Assembly: GCA_003451935.1 (NCBI GenBank)
Contig: DMJA01000136.1
Coordinates: forward strand, 1-6,948
Reading direction: 5' to 3'
Length of the DNA stretch: 6,948 nucleotides
Source: Verrucomicrobiota bacterium
Lineage (GTDB): Bacteria > Verrucomicrobiota > Kiritimatiellia > CAIQIC01 > Lenti-01
Shown here: piece by piece, positions 1-5,991 of the stretch
Numbering within the stretch: position 1 is the first letter of the stretch
How the letters are laid out: each line of letters starts with the position of its first letter
Program-made: the position numbers and the translations under genes
The notes under the pieces: generated by a model
The model's input: the letters and a program-made list of their open reading frames with translations, nothing else
Told to the model about the DNA's origin: nothing
The model's database searches: none

Positions 1-270
1 GTTGTTGACCAGCACATCGATGCGTCCGAAATCGGCGGCGACCCGGGCCACAGCCTCCCCCACGGCGGCGCCGTTGGCGACATCCATGGGGTAGCATTCC
101 GCACGGCGGCCCAACGCCTTCACCTTGGCGGCGGTGTCTTCCAGCCATTCAACCTTGACGTCGCACAAGGCCAAATCGGCCCCATCGGCGGCCAGTTGCA
201 GGGCAATGGCCTGCCCGATGCCGCGGGCGGCACCGGTCACCAGGGCGATTTTGTTTTCCAAAGGCTTCAT
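1..270 (-). CDS. fabG: 3-oxoacyl-ACP reductase (SDR family), 5' part only
   Basis: These are the first 90 codons of a short-chain dehydrogenase/reductase; the window edge cuts it right after the residues VNN, the start of the SDR NNAG motif. The protein begins MKPLENKIALVTGAARGIG. The glycine-rich cofactor motif TGAARGIG lies at residues 12-19, and a conserved Asp in MDV follows about two thirds of the way along. FabG performs the NADPH-dependent reduction of 3-oxoacyl-ACP in the cytoplasmic fatty acid elongation cycle. The FabG assignment rests on the N-terminal similarity and on the position directly downstream of fabH and fabD; the catalytic Ser-Tyr-Lys is outside the window, so another SDR cannot be excluded. 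The ATG lies 18 bp past the fabD stop with AGGA 10 bases upstream. The end of the second beta strand carries Asp37 (LCDVK), a residue often linked to NAD(H) preference, while Arg16 fits NADP(H). Confidence 0.85.
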   Translation of the reverse strand, partial: MKPLENKIALVTGAARGIGQAIALQLAADGADLALCDVKVEWLEDTAAKVKALGRRAECYPMDVANGAAVGEAVARVAADFGRIDVLVNN

Positions 271-288
271 GGGTTTGGATTCCTAGGG

Positions 289-1215
289 TCAGTTCATGAG
301 TTTGGCGGCCTCTTGGGCCCCCGCCAAGTCAAAAATGCTGGTCACGGACGATTCGGGGACAATCCGCTTGGCCAGTCCACCCAAAACGGTTCCCGGGCCG
401 CACTCGAATCCGGCGGTCATTCCGGTGCCGGCCATGTCGGCGAAGCAATCCGTCCAGCGCACGGAGGAAACGACCTGCGAAACCATCAAGCGTCGGATTT
501 CGTCGGGCGTGGTATGTGGCCGGCCCGTCACGTTCGACCAGACCGGGCACTTCGGCGCATGGAAATCGACGGCTTGCAGGAAATCGGACAGCCTGTCCGC
601 AGCCGGCTGCATCAAGGAGGAATGGAAGGCCCCGGCGACGGTCAGCCGCAAAGCGCGCTTGGCGCCGGCGGCCTTGGCGGCGGCCTCCCCTGCCGCAAGG
701 CGGTCGGCATGGCCCGACAGCACCGTCTGCACCGGCGAGTTCAAATTGGCGATTTCGAGGCCGCTGGCCTTGGCCACTTCCTGCACCTTGTCCAAGGTCA
801 GGCCGATGAGGGTCAGCATGCCGCCGGGCGTGGCCTCGCAAGCCTCCTGCATGAACTGTCCGCGGGCGCGCAACACGCGGACGGCATCTTCGAACGAGAT
901 CACGCCCGCCTCGTGCAGGGCGGCCCATTCGCCGCTGCTCAGGCCGGCTGCACCGGCCACGCGCAGGGCGCCGCCGGCGAAATGCGCCAGCGCCGTTCGC
1001 GCGGCCACGCTCACCACGAAGATCGCCGGCTGCGTATGGCACGATTTCGTCAGCTCCTCGATCGGGCCCTCGGTGCACAGCTTCAGCAGATCGAGGCCCA
1101 GGATGTCGCCTGCCCGGGAAAAAAGCGCACGGCATTCCTCCAGCCCTTCGGCCAGTTCGCGGCCCATTCCGACCGCCTGGGCACCCTGTCCCGGAAACAA
1201 CAGCATCTGGCTCAT
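289..1215 (-). CDS. fabD: malonyl-CoA:ACP transacylase FabD
   Basis: FabD moves malonyl from CoA to acyl carrier protein to supply fatty acid elongation. The product is 308 residues, the usual length. It starts MSQMLLFPGQGAQAVGMG with the typical GQGxQ loop (residues 9-13). TQPA is at 61-64, the nucleophile motif GLSSGE at 91-96 (Ser93), the malonate-binding Arg118 in RARGQ, the catalytic His198 in GAFHSSLM, and GPGTVLGGL near the C terminus. The residue before the nucleophile is Leu instead of the usual His, and the one after is Ser instead of Leu, so GHSLGE becomes GLSSGE. The serine, arginine and histidine needed for catalysis are kept, so I expect an active enzyme. The start at 1215 is chosen because translation from there gives the canonical N terminus and because ATGA overlaps the fabH stop by 4 bases, implying translational coupling. 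The frame stays open upstream but that part is antisense-like shadow within fabH. Confidence 0.97.
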   Translation of the reverse strand: MSQMLLFPGQGAQAVGMGRELAEGLEECRALFSRAGDILGLDLLKLCTEGPIEELTKSCHTQPAIFVVSVAARTALAHFAGGALRVAGAAGLSSGEWAALHEAGVISFEDAVRVLRARGQFMQEACEATPGGMLTLIGLTLDKVQEVAKASGLEIANLNSPVQTVLSGHADRLAAGEAAAKAAGAKRALRLTVAGAFHSSLMQPAADRLSDFLQAVDFHAPKCPVWSNVTGRPHTTPDEIRRLMVSQVVSSVRWTDCFADMAGTGMTAGFECGPGTVLGGLAKRIVPESSVTSIFDLAGAQEAAKLMN

Positions 1216-2204
1216 AGCCACTCCACCACGGTCCCGCCCCACGACAGACCGCCGCCGAAGGCCACCATCAGAATCTTGCTGCCGCTCTGGATCTTTCCGG
1301 CCGCGACGGCCTCGGAGAGCGCGATGGGAATCGACGCGGCGGAGGTATTTCCATAGCGGTCCAGATTGAGGAACACGCGCTCCATGACCCCCTCGCCCAA
1401 GCGCTTGGCCACCGCCTCGACGATGCGCATGTTGGCCTGGTGGGGAACGATGCAATCGATGTCGGCCACCGTCAGGCCCGCCCGCGCAATGGCTTCCTCG
1501 GCCGCCTGCAGCATGGTGTTGACCGCAATCTTAAAGGTCTCGCGCCCCGACATGTGGATGCAATGCAAATGGTCCCGGATGGTTTCCTCCGACGCGGGCA
1601 ACTTGCAGCCGCCGGCGGGAATGGACAGGAAGTCCGCCAAGTCGCCATTGACGCCCAGCAGGCTCGATCGGATGCCCGGCCGTTCGGAGGCCTTCAGGAC
1701 CACGGCGCCGGCGCCATCGCCGAACAAGACACAGGTGTTGCGGCTCGTCCAGTCCGTCACGGCGCTGAGCTTCTCGGCGCCGACCACGAGGGCGTTCCGG
1801 ATGCGGCCGGATTCGATGGCGGCCGCAGCGGTGTCCAGCGCCATGAGGAACCCGGCACAGGCGGAGGAGAGGTCGAATCCATAGGCGCGCTTGGCGCCGA
1901 GCGAGGCCTGGATCAGGCAGGCCGTGCTTGGGAAAATCATGTCGGGCGTGCAGGTGGCGACATAGATGGCCTCCACCTCTTCCGGCGCGACGCCGGCGCT
2001 TTCAAGCGCGCGACGCGCCGCGGCGGTTCCCATGCCGGAGGTGAACTCGTTTTCGGCGGCGATGCGCCGTTCGCGGATGCCCGTGCGGGTGCGGATCCAC
2101 TCGTCGCTGGTATCCACCATCTTCTCGAGATCGGCGTTGGTCAGCACTTTTTCGGGCGCGTAGTGGCCCGCGCCAGCGATGGCGGCATAGATTTTGGGGT
2201 TCAT
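1212..2204 (-). CDS. fabH: beta-ketoacyl-ACP synthase III FabH
   Basis: FabH condenses acyl-CoA, usually acetyl-CoA, with malonyl-ACP to start type II fatty acid synthesis. The 330-residue product has full family length. The N-terminal block TNADLEKMVDTSDEW with TRTGIRER (about residues 22-46) matches the CoA-binding part of FabH. Catalytic Cys116 lies in SSACAGF, His255 in PHQANMR and Asn286 in YGNTSAAS, giving the full Cys-His-Asn triad. LFGDGAGAVVL (160-170) and the C-terminal AFGGGLSWG are also typical. The start ATG overlaps the plsX stop by 4 bases (ATGA) and its stop overlaps the fabD start in the same way. The Shine-Dalgarno is weak (GAAAGAA), so coupling to plsX translation probably matters. 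Acyl-CoA chain preference cannot be told from sequence by eye. Confidence 0.98.
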   Translation of the reverse strand: MNPKIYAAIAGAGHYAPEKVLTNADLEKMVDTSDEWIRTRTGIRERRIAAENEFTSGMGTAAARRALESAGVAPEEVEAIYVATCTPDMIFPSTACLIQASLGAKRAYGFDLSSACAGFLMALDTAAAAIESGRIRNALVVGAEKLSAVTDWTSRNTCVLFGDGAGAVVLKASERPGIRSSLLGVNGDLADFLSIPAGGCKLPASEETIRDHLHCIHMSGRETFKIAVNTMLQAAEEAIARAGLTVADIDCIVPHQANMRIVEAVAKRLGEGVMERVFLNLDRYGNTSAASIPIALSEAVAAGKIQSGSKILMVAFGGGLSWGGTVVEWL

Positions 2205-3223
2205 GTCGCGGTTCTTTCGGAAAGGACGCACTTCCGCATGCCCTCCAGGATGGACTCGTTCACGCGGAGCTGGACCGCGCGGGCCGCCTGGAGGATGCCG
2301 TTCTTCGCGGCAATCTTGTCGGAACTGCCGTGGCCGATGATGCAAATGCCATTGACGCCCAGCAAGGGCGCGCCGCCATAGGTTTTCTGGCTGGTTTTCT
2401 TCTTCAACGCGCGCAGGCCGCCGCTCAGCAGCAAGGCGCCGAGCAGGCGGATGGGATTCCGCGTCAACTCGTGCTTGAGCCACCGGCCGATGGCATGGGC
2501 CACGCTTTCGCTGGTCTTGAGGATCACGTTGCCCGTGAATCCGTCGCAGACGACCACGTCCACCTTGCCCTCGAAGAGGTCGTGCCCCTCCACGTTGCCG
2601 ATGAAATGGACCGGCGCCTTCTCAAGCAGATCGAAGGTCTCCTTGCTCAAGGCGTTGCCCTTGGCCTCCTCGGTGCCGACACTCATGAGCCCCACTTGGG
2701 GCTCGGCCCGGCCGATCACCTTTTGGGAATAGGCCGATCCCATGATGGCGAACTGCATCAGGATTTCCGGCGTGCAATCGGTGGTGGCCCCGCCGTCGAT
2801 CACCAGCACGGGCTTGTCGGCGGGGGTGGGCATGGCGACGGCGATGCCCGGACGGCGGATGCCCTCCAACGTGCGCATCTTCAGCGTGGCGGCGGCCACG
2901 GCCGCCCCCGTGCTGCCGGCGGCGAACACGGCGTCGGCCTGCCCGTTCTTGACGAGGTCCATTGCGCGGTTGATGGAGGAATCCTTCTTGCGGCGGACGG
3001 AGGAGGCGGGCGATTCACCCATGCCAATCACTTCCGACGCATGCCGGATCTCGACGCGCCCGGGATTCCCGCCGCAGCGCGCGATCTCCGCCTGGATGGC
3101 CGGTTCGTTTCCGACCAGATACAGGCAGTCGATGTCGGCGCACTCCTTGACGGCAAGCAGGGCTCCTTCGACGATGGCTTGGGGGGCGAAATCCCCCCCC
3201 ATGGCATCCACGGCGATTCGCAT
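2201..3223 (-). CDS. plsX: phosphate acyltransferase PlsX
   Basis: PlsX converts acyl-ACP and phosphate to acyl-phosphate, the donor that PlsY uses to acylate glycerol-3-phosphate; it is a peripheral membrane enzyme of phospholipid synthesis. The 340-residue product has the right length. Motifs in order: MRIAVDAMGGDFAP at the N terminus, SPASSVRRKKDSS (71-83), AAGSTGA (101-107), IDGGATTDC (142-150), GNVEGHDLF (209-217), CDGFTGNVILKTSE (226-239), YGGAPLLG (282-289) and GHGSS (297-301). Two usually conserved asparagines differ: SAGNTGA is AAGSTGA and DxGAN is DGGAT. A strong Shine-Dalgarno, GGAGGT, lies 11 bases before the ATG, making this one of the better initiation sites in the operon. It follows rpmF after 40 bp and overlaps fabH by 4 bases. 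A run of eight G on the coding strand covers codons 8-11 (MGGD). Confidence 0.98.
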   Translation of the reverse strand: MRIAVDAMGGDFAPQAIVEGALLAVKECADIDCLYLVGNEPAIQAEIARCGGNPGRVEIRHASEVIGMGESPASSVRRKKDSSINRAMDLVKNGQADAVFAAGSTGAAVAAATLKMRTLEGIRRPGIAVAMPTPADKPVLVIDGGATTDCTPEILMQFAIMGSAYSQKVIGRAEPQVGLMSVGTEEAKGNALSKETFDLLEKAPVHFIGNVEGHDLFEGKVDVVVCDGFTGNVILKTSESVAHAIGRWLKHELTRNPIRLLGALLLSGGLRALKKKTSQKTYGGAPLLGVNGICIIGHGSSDKIAAKNGILQAARAVQLRVNESILEGMRKCVLSERTAT

Positions 3224-3234
3224 GGCGTTCAGCG

Positions 3235-3256
3235 ACCTCCCGCCGGAGCGGGGCGG
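3235..3256 (-). promoter_or_regulatory. plsX ribosome binding site beside a small hairpin
   Basis: In the 40-bp rpmF-plsX gap the mRNA contains GGAGGT (3235-3240), the plsX Shine-Dalgarno. Just upstream is a 5-bp GC stem, CCGCC pairing with GGCGG (3252-3256 with 3240-3244), with a 7-base loop. The 3' arm shares its last base with the Shine-Dalgarno, so the hairpin abuts rather than buries the site. No T-run follows, so it is not an intrinsic terminator. A regulatory role is only a possibility. Confidence 0.45.
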
Positions 3257-3263
3257 ACCGGGA

Positions 3264-3455
3264 TCAGTCCTGCGTTTCCTGGATCACGACCTGGCGGCCG
3301 TTGTACTTGCCGCACGAAGGGCACACGCGGTGCGGCTGGCGCGGGGCGCCGCATTCCGGGCACGCTTGTTTGCTGGCCTGCGGGATCTTGCTGGCCCATG
3401 CGGCCTTGCGCATGCGCAGGCGGCTCTTCGACACTTTTCTTTTCGGGACTGCCAT
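3264..3455 (-). CDS. rpmF: 50S ribosomal protein L32
   Basis: This 63-residue basic protein is ribosomal protein L32, a small component of the large subunit. It starts MAVPKRKVSKSRLRMRKAAW, the standard L32 opening. It carries a zinc ribbon with CPEC at residues 32-35 and CPSC at 45-48, followed by GKYNGRQV, so this is the zinc-binding (C+) form. The start at 3455 is chosen because it gives the canonical MAVPKRK terminus and has AGGAGA 7 bases upstream; a longer in-frame extension would run into yceD. It sits between yceD and plsX, the arrangement seen in many bacteria. Confidence 0.98.
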   Translation of the reverse strand: MAVPKRKVSKSRLRMRKAAWASKIPQASKQACPECGAPRQPHRVCPSCGKYNGRQVVIQETQD

Positions 3456-3461
3456 GTTCGT

Positions 3462-3468
3462 TCTCCTA
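3462..3468 (-). promoter_or_regulatory. rpmF Shine-Dalgarno fused with yceD stop codon
   Basis: The yceD stop TAG (3466-3468) overlaps the rpmF Shine-Dalgarno AGGAGA (3462-3467). The rpmF ATG follows 6 bases after the site. A ribosome terminating on yceD is therefore placed directly on the rpmF initiation signal, which suggests coupled translation of YceD and L32. Confidence 0.75.
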
Positions 3469-3990
3469 GGTCTTTTTCTTCTCGCCCCGGCCGGTTCCGC
3501 CTTTCGGCGCCCGGGGGCCGGGGGTTGCGCTCCATCCATCCAACCCGGACCACGGCGACGGCGCCCCTTCCGGGGGGACGCAGGCGCAGGGGCCCTCGTT
3601 CAAATCCTGGCCGCACTGGGCACACAGCCCCTTGCAACCATCGTGGCAGAGGGGAAATCCGGGGATTTCCAGCAACAGGTCCTCTCGCACATCGGCCGAG
3701 ACATCCAGGCTTTCCGGATTCTCGGCCCATTCGTAAGCGTGCAAGAATGACGAAACCCGGACCGTTGTCGAGAAAAATTGCGCGCACCGGGAGCAACGGA
3801 GCGTCAGGGGCGCCTCGACCTGTCCGCGAACGACGAGTTCGCCCCCCGCCCGCTCCACCGTCAATTCATACTGGATGGGACCGGCAGCCTGCGCCACCGG
3901 GTCGTGCTCAAGCTCCAGCAGTTCGCCGGGCTCCTCGCCCGAGACGGAATAGCCGTTCTCGCCGATCTGGGTGGTTTCAATGCGTATCAC
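3466..3990 (-). CDS. yceD: YceD / DUF177 family, 23S rRNA accumulation protein
   Basis: This 174-residue protein belongs to DUF177 (YceD), a family linked to 23S rRNA accumulation in Escherichia coli and chloroplasts. The evidence is a conserved cysteine layout plus position directly before rpmF. CSRC lies at residues 66-69 within the typical segment APLTLRCSRC. A second cluster has Cys115, Cys119, Cys123, Cys126, Cys135 and Cys137 around LCHDGCKGLCAQCGQDLN, typical of the family and able to bind metal. After Cys137 comes a 37-residue tail rich in Pro, Gly and Lys that ends EKKKT; it looks longer and more degenerate than the short DPRW-like ending usual for the family. The start codon is GTG, supported by GAGGA 6 bases upstream and by the lack of a nearby in-frame ATG. 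The exact molecular role is not visible in the sequence. Confidence 0.9.
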   Translation of the reverse strand: MIRIETTQIGENGYSVSGEEPGELLELEHDPVAQAAGPIQYELTVERAGGELVVRGQVEAPLTLRCSRCAQFFSTTVRVSSFLHAYEWAENPESLDVSADVREDLLLEIPGFPLCHDGCKGLCAQCGQDLNEGPCACVPPEGAPSPWSGLDGWSATPGPRAPKGGTGRGEKKKT

Positions 3991-4046
3991 GGAAAATCCT
4001 CGTCCAATGGGGGTCCGGGCGCGGACGGCCCGGGGGCATCGTTGGC
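3991..4046 (-). other. coaD-yceD intergenic spacer with two competing hairpins
   Basis: This 56-bp gap is the largest within the minus-strand gene series. It holds two mutually exclusive GC-rich inverted repeats: GTCCG/CGGAC with a 4-base loop (4013-4026), and CCGGGC/GCCCGG with a 7-base loop (4015-4033). Toward yceD it carries the GAGGA Shine-Dalgarno (3997-4001) for the GTG start. No T-run follows either stem, so neither is a standard intrinsic terminator. I see no convincing promoter here. The structure might serve as an RNA processing or pausing site, but that is conjecture. Confidence 0.4.
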
Positions 4047-4529
4047 CTATTGAGGGGCCAATTTCTTTTTCAGCGCCGCCGCCACCGGCGACGGAACAAA
4101 CTGGTCGACATCGCCCCCCAGCGCGGCGATCTCCCGCACCATGCTGGAGCTGACGTAGCTGAAATCCTCGTTCGGCATCAGGAACATCGTCTCGATGTCC
4201 GGCGCCAGCTTGCGATTGGTCAGCGCCATCTGGAACTCGTATTCGAAATCGGAGAACGCCCGCAGCCCGCGGATCAACGTATGGATGCCCTGCTGCCGCG
4301 CCCAGTTCACCAGCAGGCCGGAAAACGGGACCACTTCGACGTTCTCCAAGCCGGCCACGCTGCTGCGCGCCAGGGCCAGGCGCTCTTCGATGCTGAACAG
4401 CAGCGTCTTGCGCGGGTCCTCGGCCACCGCCAGCGTCAGGTGCTCAAACACGTGCGCCGCGCGAGCGGCCACGTCCAGATGGCCATAGGTCATCGGGTCG
4501 AAGGTTCCGGCATAGACCGCCTTGCTCAT
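4047..4529 (-). CDS. coaD: phosphopantetheine adenylyltransferase CoaD
   Basis: CoaD adenylates 4'-phosphopantetheine with ATP to give dephospho-CoA, the penultimate step of coenzyme A synthesis. The 160-residue protein has the normal length. The nucleotidyltransferase motif GTFDPMTYGH lies at residues 8-17, with Thr9 and His17 matching the ATP-binding residues. Lys41 is in PRKTLLF, Arg87 and Arg90 in LIRGLRA, the segment FEYEFQMALTNRKL (95-108) is hallmark CoaD, and SSSMVRE (127-133) is the second ATP-binding loop. Its ATG overlaps the pssA stop by 4 bases (ATGA), and GAGGAGGA lies 6 bases upstream. Location among lipid genes makes sense because CoA and the ACP phosphopantetheine arm are needed for fatty acid synthesis. 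Confidence 0.98.
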   Translation of the reverse strand: MSKAVYAGTFDPMTYGHLDVAARAAHVFEHLTLAVAEDPRKTLLFSIEERLALARSSVAGLENVEVVPFSGLLVNWARQQGIHTLIRGLRAFSDFEYEFQMALTNRKLAPDIETMFLMPNEDFSYVSSSMVREIAALGGDVDQFVPSPVAAALKKKLAPQ

Positions 4530-5305
4530 GGTCCGTCCTCCTCGTCATCCCCTTCCACCGCGGCCTCCAGCCCCTCCACCGGCGGCAGGTGCGCCAGGAA
4601 GCGGCGGAAGAAGAACGGGGAGATGAACGCAAACCAGATGCCATAGGCGAAAATCAGCATGGCGGAATAGATCGCCACGGACGGGATGAACAGCAAAACG
4701 ATGGACACCATGAATGGAATCAGCACCTTCGGGTTCTTCGTGGGCTTGGAATAGCGGATGTGCGACACCTGCAGGGCCAGCATCGCCAGCACCGCCACCC
4801 AGAACCCGGACGCCAGCGGGCCATCCCGCAAGGACAGGTTCAGTTCCAGCGCCGACGGGCTCTCCAGCGCGATCAGATAGGCGGCCACGAATCCCGCCGC
4901 CGTGGTGATCGGCAGGCCCAGATAGCCCCGCTGGCCGCGGTACGGATCCACCACGCGGAAGCGCGACAGCCGCGCGGCGCCCGACATCACATAGAGGAAG
5001 GCCAGCGCCAGGCCCAGGGCCGGCACCGTCTGCAACCCGCCCGGATAGAAATACAGCAGCACCGCCGGCGCGATGCCGAAGCTCGTGATGTCCACGAACG
5101 TGTCCAATTCCGCCCCGAAGACCGTCTGCCCATGAAGCAGCCGCGCCAGCGTCCCGTCCAGCCCGTCCAAAATCAGCGACACCAGGATCAGCTGGGCGGA
5201 CAGCAGGGGATTCCCCTTCCCCGCCGCGAGGATGCTCCCCACGCCCGCGCACAGCGCCGCAAAGGTGCAGGCGCAGGGAATGAATTTTCGCAGTCCCGCC
5301 GACAT
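4526..5305 (-). CDS. pssA: CDP-diacylglycerol--serine O-phosphatidyltransferase
   Basis: PssA joins CDP-diacylglycerol and L-serine to form phosphatidylserine. The 259-residue protein is a membrane enzyme of the CDP-alcohol phosphatidyltransferase family (type II PS synthase), not the PLD-like E. coli type. The signature D-G-x2-A-R-x8-G-x3-D-x3-D is complete: Asp50, Gly51, Ala54, Arg55, Gly64, Asp68 and Asp72, with Asp47 just before. About six or seven hydrophobic segments follow along the chain, including around 8-27, 76-95, 165-180, 194-210 and 211-233. The serine specificity is inferred from the product's general resemblance to PssA, including the stretch around YGIWFAFISPFFFRRFL, and above all from the adjacent psd. 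The C terminus is acidic (EGDDEEDGP). The start at 5305 overlaps the psd stop by one base (TGATG) and has AAGGG about 9 bases upstream. The same frame stays open far into psd, which I regard as shadow. Confidence 0.95.
   Translation of the reverse strand: MSAGLRKFIPCACTFAALCAGVGSILAAGKGNPLLSAQLILVSLILDGLDGTLARLLHGQTVFGAELDTFVDITSFGIAPAVLLYFYPGGLQTVPALGLALAFLYVMSGAARLSRFRVVDPYRGQRGYLGLPITTAAGFVAAYLIALESPSALELNLSLRDGPLASGFWVAVLAMLALQVSHIRYSKPTKNPKVLIPFMVSIVLLFIPSVAIYSAMLIFAYGIWFAFISPFFFRRFLAHLPPVEGLEAAVEGDDEEDGP
4536..4543 (-). promoter_or_regulatory. coaD ribosome binding site inside pssA
   Basis: The strong Shine-Dalgarno GAGGAGGA lies 6 bases before the coaD ATG. The same bases encode part of the acidic C-terminal tail of PssA (the Glu-Glu-Asp stretch), so the tail composition may be shaped by the ribosome-binding requirement of the next gene. 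Confidence 0.75.
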
Positions 5306-5979
5306 CACGCGCCGCCCTTCTTCAGCCGCGCCATCACCGTCACGCCCGCCACCATCGGGTCGCCGCGCTTCACCGTCGCCTCGACCTCCGCCGCCGGGAA
5401 ATACACATCCATCCGCGACCCGAACTTCATCATGCCCAGCCGCTGGCCCTTTTCGACGCGCTGCCCCGGCTCCAGCCAATAGACCACGCGCCGCACCACC
5501 GGCCCCACGATCTGCCGAGCCAGGCACCGCGTCTGCTCGCCTTCGATCAGGATCGAGCTGTGCTCGTTGTATTCCGACGACCGCGCATCCATCGTGAACA
5601 GGTGCCGCCCCGGCGTATAGCCCGCCTCCTTCACGACCCCGGACATCGGGACGCGGTTCACATGCACGTTGAACGGGTTCAAAAACACGCTGATCCGCAC
5701 CGCCGGGCATTTCAGGAAGCGCGGCTCGTCGATGAACTCCACCGACCGCACCACGCCTTCCGCGCCCGAGACGAACTCGTCCGGCCCGCAAACCGGCGTC
5801 CGCTCCGGATCCCGGAAGAAATACAGCATGAACAGGCAGCCCACGAGGCCCAATCCATACAAAATCCAAGCCACCCACAGGGCCGCCGGGGCGTAGGTGG
5901 TGACGATCATGGCTGCCACGGCGCACACCACGGGGATGCCGACGATCAGCGGATATCCATCTTTCACGATTTTTGTCAT
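5305..5979 (-). CDS. psd: phosphatidylserine decarboxylase, short form
   Basis: Psd removes CO2 from phosphatidylserine to give phosphatidylethanolamine. The 224-residue product fits the short pyruvoyl-dependent class. Two membrane segments (about 11-28 and 33-54) precede FFRDPER (54-60). ISVFLNPFNVHVNR (97-110) holds the conserved His106, and SSEYNEHSS follows at 134-142. The self-cleavage site is KFGSRMDVYFP, where cutting between Gly187 and Ser188 should yield a large beta chain and a small alpha chain bearing the pyruvoyl group. The segment usually reading PADG is SGAEG here, so the Asp of the self-processing triad appears to be Glu74. I chose ATG 5979; the frame extends to a GTG at 6003, but a promoter-like -10 lies over that extension and the family usually starts close to this hydrophobic segment. 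The stop overlaps the pssA start by one base. It is the first gene of the minus-strand series. Confidence 0.95.
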   Translation of the reverse strand: MTKIVKDGYPLIVGIPVVCAVAAMIVTTYAPAALWVAWILYGLGLVGCLFMLYFFRDPERTPVCGPDEFVSGAEGVVRSVEFIDEPRFLKCPAVRISVFLNPFNVHVNRVPMSGVVKEAGYTPGRHLFTMDARSSEYNEHSSILIEGEQTRCLARQIVGPVVRRVVYWLEPGQRVEKGQRLGMMKFGSRMDVYFPAAEVEATVKRGDPMVAGVTVMARLKKGGA

Positions 5980-5991
5980 TAGAAAGCGCAC

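Noticed and set aside
196..1356. 386-codon open frame on the plus strand over fabD
   Set aside because: It is antisense to fabD, whose catalytic motifs are complete, and its Gly/His/Gln-rich product resembles nothing I know.
2742..4646. 634-codon open frame on the plus strand
   Set aside because: It runs antisense through plsX, rpmF, yceD and coaD, all of which have clear family motifs. Long antisense frames are expected in high-GC DNA, and its translation is rich in Arg, Pro and Ala without any recognisable domain.
5306..5926. In-frame upstream extension of pssA to 466 codons
   Set aside because: The added part lies in another frame of psd and is Gly/Arg-rich shadow. The start at 5305 gives a normal PssA N terminus and the TGATG junction with psd.
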